A stretch of DNA of 64,000 bases from contig NZ_OX366362.1 in the NCBI RefSeq assembly GCF_947251545.1, positions 186,001 to 250,000 of the forward strand, written 5' to 3'. Position 1 is the first letter of the stretch. Each line of letters starts with the position of its first letter. Source of the stretch: Wolbachia endosymbiont (group A) of Anomoia purmunda. Its GTDB lineage: Bacteria > Pseudomonadota > Alphaproteobacteria > Rickettsiales > Anaplasmataceae. Below, one piece after another: positions 53,264-61,931 of this stretch. The position numbers and the translations under genes are program-made. The notes under the pieces were generated by a model. It was not told the DNA's origin. It did not search any database and saw nothing but the letters and a program-made list of their open reading frames with translations.

Positions 53264-54373
53264 ATGAAAGTAATAATTGTCATGATAATGTTATTGTGTA
53301 GCAGTTACACAATGGCAAGCGAGAGAATAAGTCTAGTGGATAAAAAACTATCTCAAGGGTATGTAGCTCCAGTGCTTACAGAAAATAGCGTTATTTTATC
53401 AGACAAGCACGGTGCTTTATATTCCTTTGATATTGATAACTCAAAGGCTATGAATTGGAAATTACACCTCTCACATAGGAAAAAAATTGGTAACATGAGC
53501 CTATCACATTATGAAAAAAATGTTTTCTTTATAGTGGATAACACTTTACACGCAATAGACACAAAAACTGGCAAGATTGAGTGGGAAAAAGAATTGAGAG
53601 CTCCAGTAAGAGGGAAAGCAGCAGTGATAAATAATAAATTGGTAGTATTGACTATTGATAATTATCTGTACGTGTTTGATATAAAAGATGGCAGCTCCGT
53701 TTGGACTTATCAAAACGGTATCAATGAGGTTCGAGGTTTGTATTCCATATCGCCAGCAATTTCTAACGATAAAATAATAGCGCCATTTTCAAATGGTGAG
53801 TTAATAGCTTTTAATGAAGACGGTAAAAAATTGTGGAGCCAAAAATTGGCTACAAACTTTTTGGATACACAGCTCACAGATGTAACTACTACACCGAGAG
53901 TGCTTGGCGATACTTTAATAGCTACAAACAATTCTTATATTTATGGTATTGACGTAAAATCAGGGAATATTTTATGGTCAAAGTCACTGCAAGTAAAAAG
54001 TGTATCAAACATTGAATCATATTACAGTCCTCTTATCCCTCCAAAGGAGCAAAAAGAAGGCGGAAGAATTTTTATAGTTACTAAAGACGATAAAATAATT
54101 GGCCTGGATATAAAAAATGGAGAAACAGTCTGGGCATCTGATTTAATAGAAAATACGCAATTGTTTGCTCCAATTATGCATGCCCATACACTGTGGGTGA
54201 CAAACAATAAAGGTTCAATGTTTGCTTTTCCGGGATCTGAAAGTGCAGGAAAGGTAGTCAAAGTACCTGGTAATGTGTTTCACACTCCAGTGTTTACTCA
54301 CGATAAAATATATGTAACAACTGAGGGAAAAGGTGTTTATTCTTTAGAAAATAGGTTTGTTCTTTATGATTGA
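53264..54373 (+). CDS. bamB: BamB-like beta-propeller protein
   Basis: A 369-residue protein with a signal peptide (KVIIVMIMLLCSSYTMA) and repeated PQQ-type blades, recognised by their spaced A/D-x-x-x-G-x-x-x-W ends: TKTGKIEWEK, IKDGSSVWTY, NEDGKKLWSQ, VKSGNILWSK, IKNGETVWAS. BamB helps outer-membrane protein insertion by the Bam complex. No lipobox cysteine is at the expected place (the C is at residue 12), so anchoring is uncertain. It overlaps lpdA by 8 bp. Confidence 0.75.
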   Translation: MKVIIVMIMLLCSSYTMASERISLVDKKLSQGYVAPVLTENSVILSDKHGALYSFDIDNSKAMNWKLHLSHRKKIGNMSLSHYEKNVFFIVDNTLHAIDTKTGKIEWEKELRAPVRGKAAVINNKLVVLTIDNYLYVFDIKDGSSVWTYQNGINEVRGLYSISPAISNDKIIAPFSNGELIAFNEDGKKLWSQKLATNFLDTQLTDVTTTPRVLGDTLIATNNSYIYGIDVKSGNILWSKSLQVKSVSNIESYYSPLIPPKEQKEGGRIFIVTKDDKIIGLDIKNGETVWASDLIENTQLFAPIMHAHTLWVTNNKGSMFAFPGSESAGKVVKVPGNVFHTPVFTHDKIYVTTEGKGVYSLENRFVLYD

Positions 54374-55745
54374 TTATGACCTGATTGTTATAGGTGGTGG
54401 TCCAGGTGGTTATAAGTGTGCTATCGCTGCTGCAAAACTTGGATTGAAAGTTGCCTGCATAGATAAAAATAGCATTTTTGGTGGTACGTGCCTGCGGGTT
54501 GGGTGCATACCCTCCAAAGCATTGCTCCATTCTTCCTATCAGTATGCTCACACGAAAAATGATCTGTCAAAGCTTGGCATAAAAATTAAGGACGCAAGTT
54601 TCGACTTAAAAGAAATGCTAGGCTATAAGGATGCCAGAGTTCAGGAACTTGGAAAAGGTATAGAATATCTATTTAACCTTCATAAAATCACTAAAATCAA
54701 TGAGCTTGGGAAAATTACTTCTTTTGACCAAGGTAATCTTGAAGTTTCAGTTGAAGAAAAGACGTTAAAGGCAAAAAATATAGTAATTGCAACCGGTTCT
54801 GACGTTATTTCTCTGCCAGGAATTAATATCGATGAGAAAAGTATTATTTCATCAACTGGTGCATTGTCTTTAACTGAAGTACCAAAAAAACTTGTCGTAA
54901 TCGGAGCCGGGGCAATAGGGCTTGAAATGTCTTCTGTATGGAGCAGGCTAGGGTCTGAAGTCACTGTAGTAGAATTTTTTGATAGAATCGCTGCAGCAAT
55001 GAATGGAGAATTAAGTAAGTCTCTACTTTCTAGTCTACAAAAACAAGGAATAAAATTTTTACTTAGCACTAAAGTTGAGGAGATAAAACAAAGTAGTAAC
55101 TCTTTGAGTGTGAAAGTTTGCTCTGTAAAAGATAATCAAACAAACACTATAGAGGCGGATAAGGTATTGGTGGCAGCAGGGCGCAAACCATGCACTGAGG
55201 GTCTTGAAAAAATAGAAAAAGATAATCGCGGTTTCGTTCAAGTTAACAACAGATATGAAACTAATGTGAAAGGAATATTTGCTATTGGTGATGTGATTGG
55301 TGGAGCAATGCTTGCTCATAAAGCAGAGGAAGAAGGAGTGGCAGTTGCAGAGATAATAGCAGGACAGTCACCTCACGTTGATTATGAAATCATACCATCT
55401 GTCATTTACACTCACCCTGCGGTTTCTTCGATCGGTAAAGCCGAAGAGGAACTCAAAAATGCTGGCCATAAGTACAAAGTTGGTAAATGTCAATTTGCTG
55501 CAAACGGCAGAGCAAAAATAACTGATGATGCTGAAGGATTCGTGAAAGTGTTGACTTGTAGCAGAGCAGATACAATACTAGGTGTGCATATCATAGGAGC
55601 ATACGCTGATACGCTAATCAACGAAGCAGCAGTTGCAATGGCATATGGCGCAGCAGCAGAGGATATATATAGAATTTGTCACTCTCATCCTGATATAAAT
55701 GAAGCCTTTCGAGATGCGTGCATCGATGCTTTCTTTAAAAAATAA
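54366..55745 (+). CDS. lpdA: dihydrolipoamide dehydrogenase
   Basis: A 459-residue flavoprotein. It shows the FAD GxGxxG (VIGGGPGGYKCAI), the redox-active disulfide GGTCLRVGCIPSK, the NAD-binding IGAGAIGLEM, and the His-Glu pair HSHPDINEAF near the C-terminus. It is the E3 of 2-oxo acid dehydrogenases. ATG 54366 is preferred over a TTG three codons earlier. Its product feeds the TCA cycle with icd nearby. Confidence 0.94.
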   Translation: MIDYDLIVIGGGPGGYKCAIAAAKLGLKVACIDKNSIFGGTCLRVGCIPSKALLHSSYQYAHTKNDLSKLGIKIKDASFDLKEMLGYKDARVQELGKGIEYLFNLHKITKINELGKITSFDQGNLEVSVEEKTLKAKNIVIATGSDVISLPGINIDEKSIISSTGALSLTEVPKKLVVIGAGAIGLEMSSVWSRLGSEVTVVEFFDRIAAAMNGELSKSLLSSLQKQGIKFLLSTKVEEIKQSSNSLSVKVCSVKDNQTNTIEADKVLVAAGRKPCTEGLEKIEKDNRGFVQVNNRYETNVKGIFAIGDVIGGAMLAHKAEEEGVAVAEIIAGQSPHVDYEIIPSVIYTHPAVSSIGKAEEELKNAGHKYKVGKCQFAANGRAKITDDAEGFVKVLTCSRADTILGVHIIGAYADTLINEAAVAMAYGAAAEDIYRICHSHPDINEAFRDACIDAFFKK

Positions 55746-55747
55746 CC

Positions 55748-56824
55748 GTGGACCTCGGTTCAATCATTGAAAAATGGTATGAGTGGCTGAGGTGCAACAG
55801 ATCTTATTCACCAAACACTTTAGAGTCATACATGAGGGACTTGAAGGATCTTATAAGTTTCCTAAATACTCACATTGGCGGAGAAGTAAATGTTGGTACT
55901 CTGAAAAATTTAAGCATACCTGAGTTAAGAAGTTGGCTTACCTCTCGTTACGCAAGAGGTGTGAATGCAAGATCTAACGCTCGTGCACTCTCAGTAATCA
56001 GAAATTTCTTCAAGTACATAAAAAACAACCACAATATAGACAATGAAGCTGTATTTTCCTTATCAAGGCCAATTCAGAGAAGAACTCTGCCCAAAGCATT
56101 ATCAATACCTGATATAAAAACTTTAGTAGACTTCTTCTTGTATAACTATTATTTACATGGGGCTCACTCTTCTTTGTCATTCCAGCGCGTGACGCTGGAA
56201 TCCAGAAAAAAAGAAGAAGAATGGATCCCAGTGTCAAGCACTGGGATGACAGGAGGTAACGCAAAAAGTCTAGTACAAGAAATAAAATTATCTGACTTGG
56301 GTGAACCTTGGGTGGTAAAAAGAGAAATTGCGATTATTGTCCTGCTATATGGTGCAGGCTTAAGAATCAGTGAAGCGTTGAACCTTAGGGTTAGTGATAT
56401 CAGTAGCGAAAACTTAATAATCACAGGTAAAGGAGATAAACAAAGGCAGGTATTCATTCTTCCGGTAGTAAAAAAATGTATACAGGAATATGTAAAAGCC
56501 TGTCCTTATCTTGGCATTAATAATGAAGCACAATATCTTTTTTTGGGAGTAAGAGGAAAAAAATTGGGTAGAACTTATGTGGCTAATCGTTTGCAGAAAA
56601 TAAGGAGAATGTTAAATTTACCAGAAATTTTATCTCCACATGCATTTCGTCATAGTTTTGCTACTCATTTGCTTCAGGAAGATATTGACATAAGATCAAT
56701 ACAACAACTGCTTGGCCATTCAAGCCTGGAAACCACTCAAGTTTACACTCACCTCAGTTATCAAGATGTTTTTAATATGTATAAAAATTTTCAGCAGAGT
56801 TTGGAGAAGAAATCAAAACCTTAA
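55748..56824 (+). CDS. xerC: site-specific tyrosine recombinase XerC with repeat insertion
   Basis: A 358-residue integrase-type recombinase. The SAM-like N-terminal domain (YSPNTLESYMRDL, ARSNARALSVIRNFF) is followed by the catalytic set: R in GAGLRISEAL, K in GKGDKQR, HAFRHS (H-x-x-R), LGHSSLETTQ and the nucleophile Y in TQVYTH. XerC is likelier than XerD by its PELRSWL and ARSNARALS segments. Around residues 143-167 an in-frame 75-bp double palindrome adds about 25 residues. GTG 55748 is used, right after the lpdA stop. It resolves chromosome dimers. Confidence 0.9.
   Translation: MDLGSIIEKWYEWLRCNRSYSPNTLESYMRDLKDLISFLNTHIGGEVNVGTLKNLSIPELRSWLTSRYARGVNARSNARALSVIRNFFKYIKNNHNIDNEAVFSLSRPIQRRTLPKALSIPDIKTLVDFFLYNYYLHGAHSSLSFQRVTLESRKKEEEWIPVSSTGMTGGNAKSLVQEIKLSDLGEPWVVKREIAIIVLLYGAGLRISEALNLRVSDISSENLIITGKGDKQRQVFILPVVKKCIQEYVKACPYLGINNEAQYLFLGVRGKKLGRTYVANRLQKIRRMLNLPEILSPHAFRHSFATHLLQEDIDIRSIQQLLGHSSLETTQVYTHLSYQDVFNMYKNFQQSLEKKSKP
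56176..56250. repeat. double palindrome inserted in xerC
   Basis: 75 bp: GTCATTCCAGCGCGTGACGC then TGGAATCCAG, an A/G-rich bridge, then TGGATCCCAGTGTCAAGCAC and TGGGATGAC. It encodes 25 residues in the xerC frame without a stop, between the N-terminal and catalytic domains. It is the reverse of the trpS element with the same two halves. Confidence 0.9.
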
Positions 56825-56900
56825 CTTCGTTCTAAATCACCAAGCTGAGTGCTTTCAACATCACTAAGTCTTGTATTTGCTCCATATAAACTACAACATC

Positions 56901-58307
56901 CTAATAAAAAAAAGCCAGTGCAACTGCTGTAAAGAAAGCACTTATTATCCCTGGATAATCTTCTATTACTAAACATGCAACAACAGTATATACTCCAAGC
57001 AATATAAAACATGCAGAAGCGTAGTTGCTTAGTTTTCTACCAGAAGAAATTGCTTGCGAGGATTTTTCGTTTTTATCATTTAAACTTTGATTTTGAGTAC
57101 GAAGTTGAGCATTTTCTTTAGTAAGTTGATTTACCTGATCAGCAAGAGTCCTTGTCCGTTGACCCATCTTTTTTTGTTCTTCTTGGTTCAAATCCTTTGT
57201 CCAATTTGCTTTCTCACGAACAATCCTATCCAGCTCTTGCTCTGTTTCTGCAAGTTGAGTTTTTGTCTTTCCAAGTTCTTCTACAAGTTCTTGTACAAAT
57301 TGCTCAAAATCTACCGGTATATTATTCATACTTGCTAAAGGTTGCACTGCGCTTGCAGAAAACTTTTCATTTAGATAATTTTTAACGGACTCAGTTGGCT
57401 CACTAGCATCCCTCAATGCAGCAGTAACAATTGCACGATTTATGAAACAATTATCTTCTACCAATTTTTTTACATCATTTAAATCCTTGCTATTAATAGT
57501 ATCGGTTAATCGCCCTGTAATAGCTTGTCCAATTATTTGCTTTAATTGTGCATACCGCTCGTGACTAAAATCTAGGTCTTTATGTTTTAAAAGTTTTGTC
57601 AATACTTCTTCGTTATCTTGTGTTATTCCTTGTAAACATGATTTGATAATTAAGCTAAGCGGTGTTTCTACTTTTCCATTTTGGTTTCTTTTCCAGTGAT
57701 TAGGATTAAGCTCTTGATTTAATAGTCTTTTCGCTTGGTAAATGTTTCCGCTAGAAAGAGCAGCTAATAATTCTTTTCCTTTTTGTGCTTTTGTTATTTC
57801 CATTGTAAGATACGAAAAGTCTTTCTTCTGATTTTCCCCAATTTGTTCAATATATTTCCTAGGAGTGCACCTATTACCTATTACATAACAGTCATTTTCA
57901 ACGTTTATATCTAACTCTGGATGTCTAAGTAACATCTGTACAAAATCCTTATTTTCCATGAGAAAGGCTAGATGTAGAGCTGTATTGCGTTTTTTAGTTT
58001 CTTGAGCATTAATATTTAAACTTTGATGTTGTAAAAGCAACATCATCATTTTTAAGCATATAGGACTGTCATCATTATTTATGATAATAGTCATTAGTGG
58101 TGTATATCCCTTGTCAAACGCATTAACATTCGCACCTTCTGCTATAGCTTGTTTAAAAGCTTCTAGGTTTTCATCATCAATAGCACCAAATAACTTTTTT
58201 GTTGATTCACTTAGCTGTCTTGAAGTTGTCGAATTTTGAGCTTGCGATGCCGTGTTATCACCACCTCCATAAGCTCCATAATATGCTACACCGTTTCTAT
58301 AAGGCAT
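56901..58307 (-). CDS. ankyrin-repeat, coiled-coil, membrane protein (468 aa)
   Basis: The N-terminal region has ankyrin repeats (about residues 35-140, for example AFDKGYTPLMTIIIN and NTALHLAFLMENKDFVQMLLRHPELDINVE), then a helical region, a coiled coil (about 350-420, TQLAETEQELDRIV and QLTKENAQLRTQNQ), and two C-terminal hydrophobic segments (ASACFILLGVYTVVACLV; GIISAFFTAVALAFF). At the end an 8-base A/T run causes a stop after AFFY. One more base would continue the frame to LLGCCSLYGANTRL and a stop at 56821. It may be a frameshift or slippage site. Function unknown; a host-facing role is inferred from ankyrins. Confidence 0.82.
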   Translation of the reverse strand: MPYRNGVAYYGAYGGGDNTASQAQNSTTSRQLSESTKKLFGAIDDENLEAFKQAIAEGANVNAFDKGYTPLMTIIINNDDSPICLKMMMLLLQHQSLNINAQETKKRNTALHLAFLMENKDFVQMLLRHPELDINVENDCYVIGNRCTPRKYIEQIGENQKKDFSYLTMEITKAQKGKELLAALSSGNIYQAKRLLNQELNPNHWKRNQNGKVETPLSLIIKSCLQGITQDNEEVLTKLLKHKDLDFSHERYAQLKQIIGQAITGRLTDTINSKDLNDVKKLVEDNCFINRAIVTAALRDASEPTESVKNYLNEKFSASAVQPLASMNNIPVDFEQFVQELVEELGKTKTQLAETEQELDRIVREKANWTKDLNQEEQKKMGQRTRTLADQVNQLTKENAQLRTQNQSLNDKNEKSSQAISSGRKLSNYASACFILLGVYTVVACLVIEDYPGIISAFFTAVALAFFY

Positions 58308-58396
58308 ACTAAACCCTCTTTATTAATGATTTACTAATATAATTATGTAAAAGAAAAGGAAAATTGCAAGCAATTTATCTAAAATCCTAGAATTAA

Positions 58397-59326
58397 CTAC
58401 GACTCTAAAAACTTCTCTGCATCAAGTGCAGCCATGCACCCTGTTCCTGCTGCAACTACTGCTTGGCGATATACCTTATCTTGAACATCACCTGCAGCAA
58501 ATACACCTGCCCTGCTAGTTAAAGTTATTCCAGGTTTTGTAATTATGTAACCCTGCTCATCCATTTCAACAAAGCCTTTAAAAATACCCGTATTTGGTGC
58601 GTGTCCGATTGCAATAAACACTCCATCCACTTTTAATTCTGTTGATTTAACTATAATACCAGTAACTTTTTTCGGATTTTCTTCTCCAAGAATCTGCTCT
58701 ACGGTATGGTTCCACATTACTTTTATTTTATCATTTTTAAAGAGCCTATCTTGCATTACTTTTTCCGCTCTCAATTTATCACGCCTGTGTATTAATATCA
58801 CTTCTTTGGCAAATCGAGTTAAAAATATCGCCTCTTCAACAGCGGTATTTCCACCACCAATCACGGCTACAACTTTATTCCTAAAAAACGCACCATCACA
58901 AGTTGCACAAGCTGAAACTCCGTAACCTTGAAATTCTTTTTCACTCTTGAGACCAAGCCATTTTGCTTGCGCACCAGATGCAATTATAATTGCATCTGAA
59001 TAGTAGTCATTGATATTACCAGAAGATCTAAACCTATACTCATTAGAATCCTCAAGTTGTTCAACGCTTTTTATCTCATCATCTATTATTTTTGCTCCAA
59101 CCTTTTCTGCATGCAACCTCATTTGCTCCATTAGTTCTGGACCCTGTATTGAAACAAAACCAGGATAGTTTTCAACATCTGTAGTAATTGTAAGCTGACC
59201 ACCAGGCTGCATTCCCGTTACTACAATTGGCTCTAAGTTTGCACGTGCTGCATATATAGCAGCAGCATAACCCGCTGCTCCAGATCCAATAATAAGAACT
59301 TTTGTACTAAATTTATAATTCTTCAC
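58397..59326 (-). CDS. trxB: thioredoxin reductase
   Basis: A 309-residue flavoprotein disulfide reductase: FAD motif IIGSGAAGYAAAIYAARA, redox CATCDGAFF (about 134-142), NADPH motif VIGGGNTAVEEAIFL and the C-terminal AAGDVQDKVYRQAV. It reduces thioredoxin with NADPH. The start overlaps the upstream peroxiredoxin gene by 14 bp, an operon that links the reductant supply to peroxide removal. Confidence 0.95.
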   Translation of the reverse strand: MKNYKFSTKVLIIGSGAAGYAAAIYAARANLEPIVVTGMQPGGQLTITTDVENYPGFVSIQGPELMEQMRLHAEKVGAKIIDDEIKSVEQLEDSNEYRFRSSGNINDYYSDAIIIASGAQAKWLGLKSEKEFQGYGVSACATCDGAFFRNKVVAVIGGGNTAVEEAIFLTRFAKEVILIHRRDKLRAEKVMQDRLFKNDKIKVMWNHTVEQILGEENPKKVTGIIVKSTELKVDGVFIAIGHAPNTGIFKGFVEMDEQGYIITKPGITLTSRAGVFAAGDVQDKVYRQAVVAAGTGCMAALDAEKFLES

Positions 59327-59912
59327 TGTATGAGTTTAGATAATCAGCTACTCCTTCATCACTTGCCTGCATTGCTGGCTTACCTTTTTTCCACCCTGCT
59401 GGACACACTTCACCATGCTCCTCATTATGTTTAATTGCGTCAACGATTCTAATAAACTCATCAATATTACGCCCTAAAGGCAAATCATTTATCGATTGAT
59501 GACGTACAATAAATTTATCATCAATAACGAAAGTTGCTCTCAGCGCAATTGAGTCATCATACAAGACCCCATAGTCTCTTGATATAAACTTTTTGATATC
59601 AGACACTAAAGTGTAGCTAATCTCTCCAATACCACCATCATTAACTGGAGTTTTTCGCCACTTACAATGTGAGAACTTTGAATCTACACTTACTCCTATA
59701 ACTTCAACACCACGTTTTGAAAAATCCTCTATTTTATTGCTAAATGATATCAACTCAGTTGGACAGACAAAGGTAAAATCAAGTGGATAGAAAAAAAGGA
59801 CAGCATACTTATTTTTTATGCGCTTACTCAGACAGAAATCATCAACAATTTCTCCGCCAGAGAGAACGGCTGAAGCAGTAAAATCGATAGCAGATTTTGT
59901 TACAAGATTCAT
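59313..59912 (-). CDS. 2-Cys peroxiredoxin (AhpC/Prx type)
   Basis: A 199-residue typical 2-Cys peroxiredoxin: peroxidatic cysteine in DFTFVCPTELISF (about residue 49), the SVDSKFSHCKWRKTP segment, and the resolving cysteine in HGEVCPAGWKKGKPAM. It reduces peroxides using thioredoxin. It is first in an operon with trxB. Confidence 0.93.
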   Translation of the reverse strand: MNLVTKSAIDFTASAVLSGGEIVDDFCLSKRIKNKYAVLFFYPLDFTFVCPTELISFSNKIEDFSKRGVEVIGVSVDSKFSHCKWRKTPVNDGGIGEISYTLVSDIKKFISRDYGVLYDDSIALRATFVIDDKFIVRHQSINDLPLGRNIDEFIRIVDAIKHNEEHGEVCPAGWKKGKPAMQASDEGVADYLNSYSEEL

Positions 59913-60039
59913 AATTGACCTATTCTTTTAAAACAACTCTAATTTTACACTTGATGAATTTATATGCAAGTTTTCTTTAGTTTTAGTCCTATAAAAACTT
60001 CCTCAAATAGCTCTTCTTTTTTTACCGATAAGATACAAT

Positions 60040-60255
60040 CCAGGAAAAAGAATGGTGTCATTCAAGTAGCCTCCCTCCCCTGTCATCCCAGTGCCCAGAC
60101 ACTGGGATCCAGGAATTTTAATTGTAAGTAAGCATACTGAGTTGATAAGTATAAAAGTAGCTAGAAAATAAACATTTTTGATGAGATTATATGGAAAGCT
60201 GGATCCCAGTGTCAAGCACTGGGATGACAAAAAAAGGAGCACTGGGATGACACCC
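60040..60255. repeat. MITE-like core with palindromes
   Basis: CCCAGTGCCCAGACACTGGGATCC (about 60090-60112), a core with GTAAGCATACTGAGTTGATAAGTATAAAAGTAGC resembling the MITE centre, then GGATCCCAGTGTCAAGCACTGGGATGACA (60191-60230). The MITE ends are not preserved. The prx upstream region (59913-60039) shows no other feature. Confidence 0.65.
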
Positions 60256-60302
60256 TACTAGCGGAAGTTACTCTCAAATGTTTGTTCATGTTAGCTACAA
60301 AC

Positions 60303-60684
60303 ATTAAGAAATTTACCAAATGAAAAAAAAGGCATAGAAAACCCGCAGTAGCTAGTTATTCACTCTCTATTTTAAAATTTGACGTTGGGTGATGTCTTGA
60401 ACGCTTTATAAGCGTATTTCAGCTTGTATAGGTAAAAACCTAGAAATTTGATAAAGACATAAGGTGCACATAGTGCAAAAAATTAAACATGAGACGCCAG
60501 ATACGTGAGTTTTTTTGTCATTTAATCTGTACAGAGAAGATAAATAAATAGCTTCAGTTTCATGATAAGGGAGCTGGCGAAGGGTGTCAAGTAAGTTTTT
60601 GTAGCTCTCATGGTTTTTGGATTCTAACGTCACATGCTGGAATGATACAAGTTATTATTCAAACAACAGTTATGCAAGAGATCT
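60303..60684 (-). repeat. three-copy intergenic repeat, copy 3 (inverted)
   Basis: Read in reverse this starts near CTCTTGCATAAC at 60684 and follows the copies at 3049 and 36636 through CTATTTATTTATC, AATTTTTTGCACTATGTGCAC, TTTTTACCTATACAAGCTGAA and GCGTTCAAGACATCACCCAACG. It has more differences, including a palindrome-derived insert near 60620-60650. A 75-residue ORF inside is not open in the other copies. Confidence 0.75.
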
Positions 60685-60692
60685 GATTACAT

Positions 60693-61889
60693 CTAAGCTA
60701 ACAATGGACCACCAGATATATTACTAACTACGTTGACCTGATTCAATATTTTATTAGTGGGATTGAAATAATTTTCTATAAACTCCTTATATATAGCTGT
60801 TAACTTGTGTATATCGTTTACTAATACGCATTCGTTTATCTGATGTGCGGTTTTGTTGATTATACCAAATTCAATCACTGGACAAACATCTTTGATAAAC
60901 GCAGCGTCAGATGTGCCACCACTTGTGCTCAGCACAGCATCAATACTGGTAACTTTATTTATCGCATCAAGCATAATATCAGTATTTCTATCGGGAATAG
61001 AGAGAAAAACGTCCCTGCTGCTATGCACAGAAAGTTTATAATCGCTAGTTACACTGGAGCATATTTCATCAATCAGCTTATATAAGCCACCCGGTGTTTG
61101 TTCATTGTTATATCGAATGTTAAGACGTGTAGTTGCTGAACAAGGTATTAGATTGCTAGTATTATTTCCAACATCGATAGTAGTAACTTCGCAATGTGAA
61201 GGCTGAAAATATTTATTACCATGATCAAAAGTAGTATTTTTTACCTTACTCAATATCGATATTACCTTATATATTGGATTATCTGCTAGGTCTGGGTAGG
61301 CAACGTGCCCTTGTTTTCCATGGCAAATTAATTCAAATGTTACAGAACCTCTTCTGCCTATTTTTATGGTATCACCTAATTTCTCACTACTGGTTGGTTC
61401 GCCAACCACACAAAAATCTATCTTTTTCTGCTTACTTTTCATCCATTTCAAAACTGCCTTTGTTCCATATTCTTCCATGCTTTCTTCAGCACTGGTAATC
61501 AATGCACTTATCGAACCATTAAATTGAAACTTCTCTGCAATCAAATTTACCATAGCAGCAATAAATGCAGCTACTCCGCTTTTCATATCAGCGGCCCCTC
61601 TTCCATATAGCATTCCATCTCTCACTTTTGGATTAAATGGACCAAATGCCCAATCTTTTAATTGACCTGGTGGCACAACATCAACATGCCCAGCAAAGCA
61701 CAAATTTGGTACTCCATTTATATATTTCGCATAAAGATTTTTAACTTTATCACCAAACTCTAAAATTTCACAATCAAAGCCACTCTTCTTGAAGATTGTT
61801 GCTATATACTCTATTGCCCCGCCGTCCCTTGGTGTTATACTCTCAAAAGAGATCAATTTCCTCGTTAGCTCTACAGGGTCAATTTTCAT
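60693..61889 (-). CDS. dapE: succinyl-diaminopimelate desuccinylase
   Basis: A 398-residue M20-family metallohydrolase: first metal ligand in FAGHVDVVPPG, second in GRGAADMKSGVAAF, catalytic and metal glutamates in SAEESMEEYGTKAVLKWM, GEPTSSEKLGDTIKIGRRGS, and late SGGTSDAAF. It makes LL-diaminopimelate for lysine and peptidoglycan precursors, consistent with lipid II synthesis in Wolbachia. The C-terminus has about 20 residues beyond the usual end. Confidence 0.93.
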   Translation of the reverse strand: MKIDPVELTRKLISFESITPRDGGAIEYIATIFKKSGFDCEILEFGDKVKNLYAKYINGVPNLCFAGHVDVVPPGQLKDWAFGPFNPKVRDGMLYGRGAADMKSGVAAFIAAMVNLIAEKFQFNGSISALITSAEESMEEYGTKAVLKWMKSKQKKIDFCVVGEPTSSEKLGDTIKIGRRGSVTFELICHGKQGHVAYPDLADNPIYKVISILSKVKNTTFDHGNKYFQPSHCEVTTIDVGNNTSNLIPCSATTRLNIRYNNEQTPGGLYKLIDEICSSVTSDYKLSVHSSRDVFLSIPDRNTDIMLDAINKVTSIDAVLSTSGGTSDAAFIKDVCPVIEFGIINKTAHQINECVLVNDIHKLTAIYKEFIENYFNPTNKILNQVNVVSNISGGPLLA

Positions 61890-61931
61890 GTCAACCTTAA
61901 AATAATTATATTGCTATATTGTAAACACTCT

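Noticed and set aside
60406..60633. 75-residue ORF in the third intergenic repeat
   Set aside because: The same region in the other two copies has stops and frame changes, so it is not conserved coding sequence.
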